Origin: Pseudomonadota bacterium
GTDB lineage: Bacteria; Pseudomonadota; Gammaproteobacteria; Burkholderiales; Burkholderiaceae_C
DNA length: 5,249 nt
Direction: 5' to 3'
Assembly (NCBI GenBank): GCA_023410975.1
Contig: JAEYPG010000405.1
Span: forward strand, 1-5,249
Shown: one piece after another, positions 1-5,148 of the stretch
Position numbering within the stretch: the stretch's first letter is position 1
Layout: the number at the start of each line of letters is the position of its first letter
Notes under the pieces: model-generated
What the model saw: only the letters and a program-made list of their open reading frames with translations
The model's database searches: none
What the model was told of the DNA's origin: nothing
Position numbers and translations under genes: made by a program

Positions 1-1024
1 GCAAGCCGTAGCCGATGATCTGCCCGGCGTCGTTGATGCCTGACAGACTCATCTCTTCGAAGCGCCCGGCCGATCCGTGCACCAGCAACTCGTCGAACGC
101 AAGCGTGCGCCCGTCGCGGTAGAGGAACCCACCATGGCCATCCCAGTTGCCGCCCGCCCAGCCCTGCTCGTTGATGTCCGTCGGATAGGGCGAGCCGTCG
201 CCGCGCTCGCCGAGGAAGTGGAACGTGCCGCTGCCGCGGTCGTAGACGAAGCCCCGGTTGCCGCCGTGGACGGTGTAGTCGGTGCCGACGAGCTGTCCGG
301 CGTCGTTCAAGCCGGTGTAGGCCGTGAAGTCGCCATCGCCCGGGCTGTACCGCGGCAGCCTCGTGGCCCGGCCCTGGCTGTAGAGGTAGTGCTCGGTGTC
401 CGCGCCGCGGTAGGCATCGACCAGCAACTCGCCGGCGTCGTTGAGAGCTACCGGCGTATGGGAGGACAGGCCGGGAATGTCCAGCACCTGTGAGCGGCGG
501 CCGTCGTAGACGAACGTGACCTCGCTGGGCGTGTCGGGGCCGTAGATCTGGCCGGCGACCCAGCCCGCGTTGTTGATCATCATCCCGCCGCCATAGGGCC
601 ACCTCGGGCCAAGCCCGGTGCGCAAGTCCGTCATGCTCCCGTCAGCGCGGTAGACGACCGGGATACCGTCCGGGCTGTCGGCGACGATGTCGCCGCGGTC
701 GTTGATGCCCCGGGCGTTGCCAACGAGCCGCCCGGCAGGGTCGCGCAGCGGCTGCAGCTGGCCGTTGCGGTAGAGGAAACCCACGTTGTTGAGCCCATCG
801 TGATGCAGCGACATGCCGACCACGTCGCCGCGGTTGTTGATGTCCTGCGCCCACATCTCGATGGGCTTGCCGGGATAGGCCCCTTCGAGCACGCCGAGGT
901 TTCGCAGCCGGTAGCGCGGCACCTCCACCGCCGCCGCTTGCACAGCTTGGCATTCGCCGGTGAGCATGGCAGCGACGACCAGCGAGCCAAGCAGACAAGA
1001 CGGTTTCAAGATCGACGGCTTCAT
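1..1024 (-). CDS. Exported HAF-repeat protein (partial, C-terminus beyond window)
   Basis: The reading frame stays open from the ATG at 1024 to the window edge, giving 341 residues with no stop. Residues 1-30 look like a signal peptide: basic start (MKPSILK), hydrophobic core LLGSLVVAAML, and a possible signal peptidase I site after VQA near residue 30. TGEC does not fit a lipobox. The mature part holds seven copies of an I/L-N-x-x-G-x-x-x-G motif at about residues 62, 107, 150, 194, 239, 284 and 330. Several are followed by an aromatic strand such as GFLYRNG, TFVYDG, GFVYDRG or GFLYRDG. This matches the extracellular HAF-repeat family, where HAF stands at the GFLY position; the function is unknown and a beta-propeller-like fold is an inference. 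GGGAG at 1034-1030, five bases before the ATG, supports the start. Burkholderiales homologues often end in a PEP-CTERM anchor, which cannot be checked here. Confidence 0.85.
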   Translation of the reverse strand, partial: MKPSILKPSCLLGSLVVAAMLTGECQAVQAAAVEVPRYRLRNLGVLEGAYPGKPIEMWAQDINNRGDVVGMSLHHDGLNNVGFLYRNGQLQPLRDPAGRLVGNARGINDRGDIVADSPDGIPVVYRADGSMTDLRTGLGPRWPYGGGMMINNAGWVAGQIYGPDTPSEVTFVYDGRRSQVLDIPGLSSHTPVALNDAGELLVDAYRGADTEHYLYSQGRATRLPRYSPGDGDFTAYTGLNDAGQLVGTDYTVHGGNRGFVYDRGSGTFHFLGERGDGSPYPTDINEQGWAGGNWDGHGGFLYRDGRTLAFDELLVHGSAGRFEEMSLSGINDAGQIIGYGL

Positions 1025-1029
1025 CGCAT

Positions 1030-1034
1030 CTCCC
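1030..1034 (-). promoter_or_regulatory. Ribosome binding site of the HAF-repeat gene
   Basis: On the minus strand GGGAG lies five bases upstream of the ATG at 1024. An overlapping ATG at 1029 is in another frame and reaches a stop after two codons, so this site fixes the start at 1024. Confidence 0.6.
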
Positions 1035-1038
1035 TGTC

Positions 1039-1053
1039 GCGGCCGACGGCCGC
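1039..1053. repeat. Perfect 7-bp palindrome upstream of HAF gene
   Basis: GCGGCCG (1039-1045) and CGGCCGC (1047-1053) are exact reverse complements around a single A. It sits 15 bases before the HAF-repeat start codon, just beyond its ribosome binding site. It could be an operator or a 5' leader hairpin. In a GC-rich genome chance occurrence is not excluded. Confidence 0.45.
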
Positions 1054-1077
1054 ATGGCAGCGCCGTAGGGTGCCGCG

Positions 1078-1106
1078 CCAGGCGGCGCCCAAGGCGCAAC
1101 GCCTGG
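1078..1106. repeat. Strong GC-rich hairpin in the intergenic region
   Basis: The outer arms CCAGGCG (1078-1084) and CGCCTGG (1100-1106) are exact complements. They continue into GCGCC (1085-1089) paired with GGCGC (1093-1097) around a CAA loop, with an AA bulge at 1098-1099. That gives 12 base pairs in a 29-base element. No run of T follows on either strand, so it is not a standard rho-independent terminator. It lies about 55 bases upstream of the HAF gene, where it could be a leader structure or a REP-like element. Confidence 0.5.
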
Positions 1107-1151
1107 TCAACGCTGCAAGACTGGTTTTCCGGCCGGCCTGCGAGCACACCG

Positions 1152-1200
1152 TGCCTGAAGACAGGACCGGGCCCCCTGTCCTTCCCGTTCTGTCTTGGCA
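1152..1200. repeat. 49-bp imperfect inverted repeat
   Basis: The left arm runs TGCC (1152-1155), a TG bulge, then AAGACAGGAC (1158-1167) and CGGG. The right arm runs CCCG, TTCTGTCTT (ending at 1196) and GGCA (1197-1200). The arms pair over about 17 positions with one mismatch and small bulges, around a pyrimidine-rich loop at 1172-1183. It lies between the divergent HAF and H-NS-like genes. It could be a structured RNA element, a regulator binding site, or a remnant end of a mobile element; the sequence alone does not decide. Confidence 0.45.
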
Positions 1201-1310
1201 GGAAGTCCAGGGCTGCCCGGAAGTGGCGGGTATATGCGTCGTAGCTCTGCGGGCGGGCACGCAGAAACAGATGCATTTTCGGCCGGCAGTTGAGGCGGCA
1301 TCGTCACGGT

Positions 1311-1574
1311 ATGTACAGAAACGACAACGTGCCCGAGGGCTGGGTCAAGCCGGTGGCCAAGCCCACTCGCGAATCTCTGAAAGCCCGAGTGGCCGACCTG
1401 CGTGCCGAGCTGACTGAGGCCGAGGCGCAGCTAAAGGCGATGGAAGACGACGCCCGTCTGGAAGCTCTAGTGAAAGTGAGGAATCTGATGCGTGCGTTCG
1501 AATTGACGCCGACGGATCTTGACATCGCGCCGACGCCGAAGCGCCGCGGACGGCCACGCAAGACTGCGACATGA
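1311..1574 (+). CDS. H-NS-like small protein lacking the C-terminal DNA-binding domain
   Basis: This 87-residue protein has a charged helical segment at about residues 20-65 (ESLKARVADLRAELTEAEAQ and onward to VRNLMRAF). A turn with ELTPTDLDI follows, and the protein ends in a basic stretch with RRGRPRK at 78-84. That order (coiled coil, short helix ending in LT..DL, basic GRP linker) is what I know from betaproteobacterial H-NS-family proteins. Those continue into a domain with a YRDP...W.G.G..P.W pattern, which is absent: a TGA follows KTAT directly. RRGRPRK also fits an AT-hook. It may therefore bind AT-rich DNA weakly, or form mixed oligomers with full-length H-NS and modify silencing; both are inference. 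The ATG at 1311 was preferred over an in-frame TTG at 1290. Neither has a good ribosome binding site (GAGG is 15 bases away from the ATG). Confidence 0.6.
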   Translation: MYRNDNVPEGWVKPVAKPTRESLKARVADLRAELTEAEAQLKAMEDDARLEALVKVRNLMRAFELTPTDLDIAPTPKRRGRPRKTAT

Positions 1575-1589
1575 CCGCCGACCGCCGAG

Positions 1590-1784
1590 ATGTCAAGCCG
1601 TCTGTGCCGTCCGCGTTACATGCTGGCTGAGCTGCTGGCGGAAATGCCTCCCACTCCACATCGTGTTGAGGGGCGGGAAGAAATGCCTGAGGTCGGGCTG
1701 GAAATCCCCGTGCCGGTGAGTCCGTCTGAGTCTGCCGGCGATGAACTGGACCAAGGGTCCGGCCAAGCTGCTGTGGAACCGTGA
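1590..1784 (+). pseudogene. Probable remnant of an AbrB/MazE-type antitoxin C-terminus
   Basis: This 64-codon open stretch lies in the same frame as the H-NS-like gene, six codons after its TGA (five sense codons between). Its residues 7-40 (RPRYMLAELLAEMPP, then VEGREEMPEVGLEIP) resemble the C-terminal toxin-binding tail of MazE/PemI antitoxins of the AbrB-fold class, which often read RPRYTLxELLA followed by an acidic part and VGxE. The N-terminal AbrB DNA-binding strands are missing, and no MazF/PemK toxin frame follows. The last 24 residues (serine-, glutamate- and glycine-rich) match nothing I know. There is no convincing ribosome binding site before the ATG. It is most likely a fragment left by rearrangement; an independently translated small protein is the alternative. 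Confidence 0.35.
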
Positions 1785-1808
1785 GCGGCGGCTCCGCGCC
1801 CGTCACGG
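1779..1808. terminator. Hairpin between convergent genes, possible terminator
   Basis: CCGTGA (1779-1784) and TCACGG (1803-1808) are exact complements, and GCGG (1785-1788) can pair with CCGC (1794-1797) inside. The TGA stop codons of the plus-strand 1590 ORF and of the minus-strand ATPase gene both lie in the arms. The position at a convergent junction fits a bidirectional transcription end. Neither side has a T-run, so rho-independent termination is not well supported. Confidence 0.3.
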
Positions 1809-2966
1809 CTTCGTCGACAGCGTCTTCTTCTCGCGCCAGATCTCTTGGACGAATGGGTCCGTGATGCCGTAGAGCCCGTGACCGCGGCGCATGATGATGT
1901 TCGCTGCCATCAAGTCGTTGATTGTCCGCTGCACGTCCTCTGTGCGGACCTCGCGGCCGATAGCGGCGGCGTACTCGGCGAGGGCATCTGCTGAGAACAT
2001 GCCCTTGGCATCGCCGGGAGCGCTGGCAATGCGCTCGAACACAGCGACAGCGAGGCCACCCAGTTGCTCGACTTTCATCAGCTCCACGTCCGCTGCTGTG
2101 GAGCGCAGCGTGGCGGCAATCACTGGCAGAAGCTGGTCCGGTTTGCCGCCGGACGGCACTTGCTGGTACAGCAGACGCAGGGCTTTGCGAAACTCCTCGG
2201 GTCGGTTGCCGAGCGTTCTGAATGCCTGGACCGCAACCTCCTTTGACGGCAGCGGACCGACCTTGTCCTTGAGGAGACGCTTGAGCAGGTGCGCGACGTA
2301 GTCGTCATCGAGCACCGGGAACGGCACGGACGTTGCACCTTCGAATGCCTGGTTCCGTCGAGACGTCAGCTCGCTCACAAGCGCGCGGTGAGATCCGGAG
2401 CCGATGAAGATGAAGTGCCCCGGCGTGCCGGGCCTCGTGTTGATCGCGTCCCGCGCCGCCTTGAGGGCGAGCATCAGCTGCTGGCCATCCTCCGACGTGA
2501 TGGCGTGCTGGACCTCGTCCACGATCAGCACAACGTCTCGCTCCACTTGGTCTACCAGCTCGGTCAGCGCCTGCGCGAGCGTCGTGCCGTTCTCGACCCC
2601 CACCTTCTCCAGCTTGAAGCCGAACTTGAACGAAAGAGCGCCGACGTCCAGACCGCTTAGCCTTTTAAGCCTCTCCGTGAGCGCCGACGCTGGCGACTGC
2701 AGGTCCGCCAGCGTCTTGCGCACGGCGTCTCGCACCAATACAGCCGGGCTCGTCCGCGTGTCGCTCCACAGGTCCACGTAGATGACGAGAGCGCCTGCAT
2801 CTTCCAACGCCGGGATGAGGTCGTTGAGCAAGAACGTCGTCTTGCCGGTGCGCCGCAGGCCGGAGATGAAAAGCCCCGAGCGCAGGCCCTCGTCCAGCAC
2901 GCCGGGGCGGAGAAGCTGCTGGGCCATTTGCCGTGCAAGCTCGGGGCGGTGGTAGATGTCGGGCAT
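1803..2966 (-). CDS. Stand-alone P-loop ATPase with winged-helix-like C-terminus
   Basis: Starting at the ATG at 2966 the protein has 387 residues; an in-frame TTG at 2993 would add nine. Counted from the TTG, Walker A is GLRRTGKT (45-52). Walker B is VVLIVDE (154-160), a hydrophobic strand ending in Asp-Glu. FIFIGSGSHR (194-203) is in the sensor-1 position, and GNRPEEFR (262-269) resembles the sensor-2 region of ATPase_2/AAA_16-type proteins. Residues 331-388 (SADALAEYAAAIGREVRTED and onward) look like a winged helix ending in YGITDPFVQEIW. It is likely cytoplasmic, acting as an ATP-driven switch or DNA-associated regulator; the partner is unknown. Similar ATPases include archaeal-type ATPase_2 and STAND-like proteins. 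The ATG is preferred because the best promoter leaves the TTG almost at the transcription start. No Shine-Dalgarno sequence precedes either start. The gene looks monocistronic and intact. Confidence 0.8.
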   Translation of the reverse strand: MPDIYHRPELARQMAQQLLRPGVLDEGLRSGLFISGLRRTGKTTFLLNDLIPALEDAGALVIYVDLWSDTRTSPAVLVRDAVRKTLADLQSPASALTERLKRLSGLDVGALSFKFGFKLEKVGVENGTTLAQALTELVDQVERDVVLIVDEVQHAITSEDGQQLMLALKAARDAINTRPGTPGHFIFIGSGSHRALVSELTSRRNQAFEGATSVPFPVLDDDYVAHLLKRLLKDKVGPLPSKEVAVQAFRTLGNRPEEFRKALRLLYQQVPSGGKPDQLLPVIAATLRSTAADVELMKVEQLGGLAVAVFERIASAPGDAKGMFSADALAEYAAAIGREVRTEDVQRTINDLMAANIIMRRGHGLYGITDPFVQEIWREKKTLSTKP

Positions 2967-3016
2967 GTTTTGTCGTGAATTATGAAATTTCAATAATTAT
3001 CGCGATATCACAAAAC
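2967..3016. promoter_or_regulatory. AT-rich nested inverted repeat, likely operator of the ATPase gene
   Basis: Outer arms GTTTTGT (2967-2973) and ACAAAAC (3010-3016) are exact complements. Within them AATTAT (2978-2983), the self-complementary GAAATTTC (2984-2991) and ATAATT (2993-2998) form a second palindrome with one extra A. ATCGCGAT (2999-3006) is a third, itself a perfect palindrome. The block touches the ATG of the ATPase gene and overlaps its candidate promoter. Its AT content contrasts sharply with the rest of the window. A dimeric regulator, an H-NS-type protein, or the ATPase's own C-terminal domain could bind here; the protein is unknown. Confidence 0.55.
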
Positions 3017-3023
3017 AAGACAA
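2996..3023 (-). promoter_or_regulatory. Candidate sigma-70 promoter of the ATPase gene
   Basis: On the minus strand TTGTCT (3023-3018) and GATAAT (3001-2996) match the -35 and -10 consensus at four and five of six positions, with a 16-base spacer. Transcription would begin near 2989, giving a leader of about 23 bases to the ATG at 2966. CATAAT (2984-2979) is a second possible -10 but has no good -35 partner. Confidence 0.45.
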
Positions 3024-3477
3024 GACCTCGGGGTGGCATTCATCTGGCCCCGTACTGGCTCTACGGGTGTCAGGATCTGGGCGCGCATGAAGAGCGCATG
3101 CACGGCAACACTGGATCACTCATGAGCCGGGAGGCACGTAGGTCGTGCAGGTACTGCAGTTGGAGGGCTGCGCCCACTGGATATGGGAACCGGGAGCAGA
3201 TGATGAGCAGTGGAGTTCCCTGCGCTGGGTGCCCGCCGAGGACGGTCCCTACCGTGACTGAACAGCTCGGTGCCGCCTCATTGTCCCGACGACATCGAGC
3301 GTCACATCACGCACATCGCGCTCGCCATTCGCCTGTAGCCACCGGGCGACGGCGTAGGTGTTGTGCCGCGCTCGCCGACTAGCACCAGCAGGCGTTTTTG
3401 TGCGAGTCCCGCTGGCTCTATTGCGGTCGGCGCCAGTCCACGGGCTGGGATGCGGTGACTGCTAACCTGCGGTCCGC
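3017..3477. other. Gene-poor gap between the ATPase and xseA
   Basis: About 460 bases separate two divergently transcribed genes. No frame has a recognisable family. The longest plus-strand frame here (2933-3382) runs through the AT-rich operator and has arginine- and cysteine-rich, non-protein-like composition. The stretch holds one weak small ORF (3145-3261) and short protein-like pieces on the minus strand, which may be decayed coding sequence. The xseA promoter must lie in the right half, but I see no confident -35/-10 pair. Confidence 0.4.
3145..3261 (+). CDS. Possible 38-residue tryptophan-rich small ORF or gene fragment
   Basis: A GTG start at 3145 opens a 38-codon frame ending at TGA 3259-3261; a TAG at 3139-3141 closes it upstream. 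GGGAGG at 3129-3134 is a fair Shine-Dalgarno sequence but stands about ten bases from the start. The product has four tryptophans (HWIWEPG, EQWSSLRWVPAEDG) and an acidic, balanced composition, and its codons mostly end in G or C as in the real genes nearby. I do not recognise it. It may be a small protein or a fragment of a larger lost gene. Confidence 0.25.
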   Translation: MQVLQLEGCAHWIWEPGADDEQWSSLRWVPAEDGPYRD

Positions 3478-5148
3478 ATGAACACCACTCCGGCCACCCT
3501 CACCTACCTCGACACCGCCTTCAAGGACAAGGACCGGGTCAAGGCGCTGGGCGCACGCTGGGATCCGGACGCGCGGCGGTGGTACGTCCCCGTGGGCCTT
3601 GACCTCGCGCCGTTCGAGGCCTGGTTGCCGGCACGGTTGCCTCTGCAGGCGGCGCCCGCGGCACCAGCCACCGGCACTGCAAGCACCGAGCTGGCGGTGC
3701 CCAAGGGCATCGCGCTGTCGCAGCTGATGAAGGGCGTGGCCAGCGCCGTGGCGCAGGCCTATCGCAGCGGCGTCTGGACGCGGGTCGAGGTCAGCCGTGC
3801 CGACACGCGCGGCGGCCATGTCTACCTGGAGCTCGCCGAACGTGACGCACAAGGCGCTGCCGTGGCGCAGGCCCGCGCCATGATCTGGGCGTCCGCGGCG
3901 GCCACGATCCTGCCCGCCTTCGAGCGTGCCACCGGCGTGGTGCTGGCCGCGGGTATCAAGCTGCTTGTGCGCGCGCGACCCACGGTGCATGCGGTCTACG
4001 GATTGAGCCTGGAGATCGACGCCATCGACCCGGAGTACACGCTGGGCGACCTGGAAGCCCGCAAGCGCGAGATCCGCGAGCGGCTGCAGCGCGAGGGCGT
4101 CTTCGACGCCAACCGGCGCTTGCCCGCGCCGTGGGACTTCAACGCGGTGCTGGTGGTCGCCCCAGAAGGCGCGGCCGGCCTGGGCGACTTCCACACCGAG
4201 GCGCAGCGGCTGCAGCGCTTCGGTGTCTGCCGCTTCGTCTACGTGCACAGCCGCTTCCAAGGCGAAGGAGCCCCGGCGCTGATCCGAAGCGCGCTGCTGC
4301 ACGCGCTCGACAACTGGAAGCCGGGCGCCTTGCCGGATGCGGTCGTGATCATCCGCGGCGGCGGCGCGGTGAACGATCTGGCCTGGCTCAACGACTACGC
4401 GCTGGCACGATGCCTCTGCGACCTGAACGTCCCCGTGCTCACCGGCATTGGCCACGAGCGCGACAGCACCGTGCTTGACGAGGTGGCGCACCGAAGCTTC
4501 GACACGCCGTCCAAGGTGATCGCCGGCATCGAGCAGCTGATCGCCCAGCGGGCCCGGCGCGCCCGGGAGCATTTCGAATTCGTGATCCACACGGCGCGCC
4601 ACCAACTGCAGCAGGCGCATCAGAAAACGGCGCAGGCCGTCGCGCACGTGCGCCTGCAGGCCGTGCAATCCATCCGGCTGGGATCGGAGCAGTCACGCTC
4701 GCTGCTGGGCGAGGTGCGGCACCAGGCCGCTGCCCACATGGGCGCCGCGCGCCAGGCGGCGCAGCTTCAGCTCGTGGACGTGCTGGCCCAGGGGCGACAC
4801 GCGCTGCACACCGCTCGCGCCAGCACGCAAGCCCGCCTGCACGGCGTGCTGGAGCGCGCTGCGGTGCAGGCCACCCGAGCCCGCGACAACACCGGCCGGG
4901 CCATGGATGAAGTCGCCGTCGGTGCGCGCCGGGCGCTGGCCGATGGCGCACAGCGGTCCCAGGCGCTGGTGCGCGAGATCACCGGCCAGGGACCGCACAA
5001 GACGCTGGGACGGGGTTTCGCCGTCGTGCGCCGCACGGGCGGCGCCATCGTCACCGGGGCGGCTGGCCTAGCCGCCGAGGAAGCCATCGATATCGAGTTC
5101 CGGGACGGCACCGTGGCCGCCCGGACGCTGAAGAAGGAACAAGGATGA
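3478..5148 (+). CDS. xseA: DUF5710-XseA fusion: exodeoxyribonuclease VII large subunit
   Basis: Exonuclease VII degrades single-stranded DNA from both ends. This 556-residue protein is about 100 longer than E. coli XseA. Residues 7-51 (TLTYLDTAFKDKDRVKALGA, RWYVP) match DUF5710, known mainly from plasmid and mobile-element primase or TraC-like proteins. An OB-fold-like segment spans about 72-185 and the catalytic core about 220-350: APEGAAGLGD with D237, IIRGGG with R293, and LTGIGHERD with H326 and D329. These align with E. coli D155, R205, H238 and D241. After the core, the usual DxRAxTPSAAAE is replaced by AHRSFDTPSKVIAG (337-350), so it is a divergent subfamily. Residues 355-505 form a long helical, alanine- and glutamine-rich region. 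GRGFAVVRR (511-519) is the usual C-terminal strand motif. The ATG is the first start after a TAA at 3463; no good Shine-Dalgarno sequence precedes it. xseB follows with a 4-base overlap. Confidence 0.9.
   Translation: MNTTPATLTYLDTAFKDKDRVKALGARWDPDARRWYVPVGLDLAPFEAWLPARLPLQAAPAAPATGTASTELAVPKGIALSQLMKGVASAVAQAYRSGVWTRVEVSRADTRGGHVYLELAERDAQGAAVAQARAMIWASAAATILPAFERATGVVLAAGIKLLVRARPTVHAVYGLSLEIDAIDPEYTLGDLEARKREIRERLQREGVFDANRRLPAPWDFNAVLVVAPEGAAGLGDFHTEAQRLQRFGVCRFVYVHSRFQGEGAPALIRSALLHALDNWKPGALPDAVVIIRGGGAVNDLAWLNDYALARCLCDLNVPVLTGIGHERDSTVLDEVAHRSFDTPSKVIAGIEQLIAQRARRAREHFEFVIHTARHQLQQAHQKTAQAVAHVRLQAVQSIRLGSEQSRSLLGEVRHQAAAHMGAARQAAQLQLVDVLAQGRHALHTARASTQARLHGVLERAAVQATRARDNTGRAMDEVAVGARRALADGAQRSQALVREITGQGPHKTLGRGFAVVRRTGGAIVTGAAGLAAEEAIDIEFRDGTVAARTLKKEQG

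Noticed and set aside
77..493. 138-codon plus-strand frame opposite the HAF-repeat gene
   Set aside because: It is antisense to the repeat protein, with Ala/Val/Arg-heavy low-complexity composition and no ribosome binding site; the minus frame shows clear repeats and a signal peptide.
1160..1180. GACAGG...CCTGTC as a terminator
   Set aside because: The stem is only six pairs, no T-run follows, and it lies between divergent starts, where a terminator is not expected; the larger inverted repeat 1152-1200 explains it better.
800..1417. 205-codon plus-strand frame crossing the HAF start and intergenic region
   Set aside because: It overlaps the HAF gene antisense, the hairpins and the H-NS-like gene in another frame; there is no recognisable domain.
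1345..1806. 153-codon minus-strand frame under the H-NS-like gene and remnant
   Set aside because: It is antisense to the H-NS-like gene, with Pro/Ser/Arg-rich composition and no family resemblance.
1741..1860. Frame beginning MNWTKGPAKLLWNRERRLRA across the convergent junction
   Set aside because: It runs into the antisense of the ATPase end, has no ribosome binding site or family match, and ends soon after; probably chance.
2933..3382. 149-codon plus-strand frame through the AT-rich operator
   Set aside because: It starts inside the ATPase gene and passes through the promoter and palindromes. The composition changes along it and is not protein-like, so it is probably chance.
3403..3420. 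CGAGTCCCGCTGGCTCTA resembles the 3' end of a tRNA, as at an island attachment site
   Set aside because: The 5' half of the T-arm does not pair (TTTTT opposite CCCGC), no CCA follows, no tRNA body is present and the acceptor matches no tRNA I know. There is also no second copy in the window.
3418..4668. 416-codon open frame on the minus strand opposite xseA
   Set aside because: It lies wholly antisense to a well-supported XseA. The product is rich in Arg, His, Gly and Val with no motifs, as expected for a mirror frame of GC-rich coding DNA.
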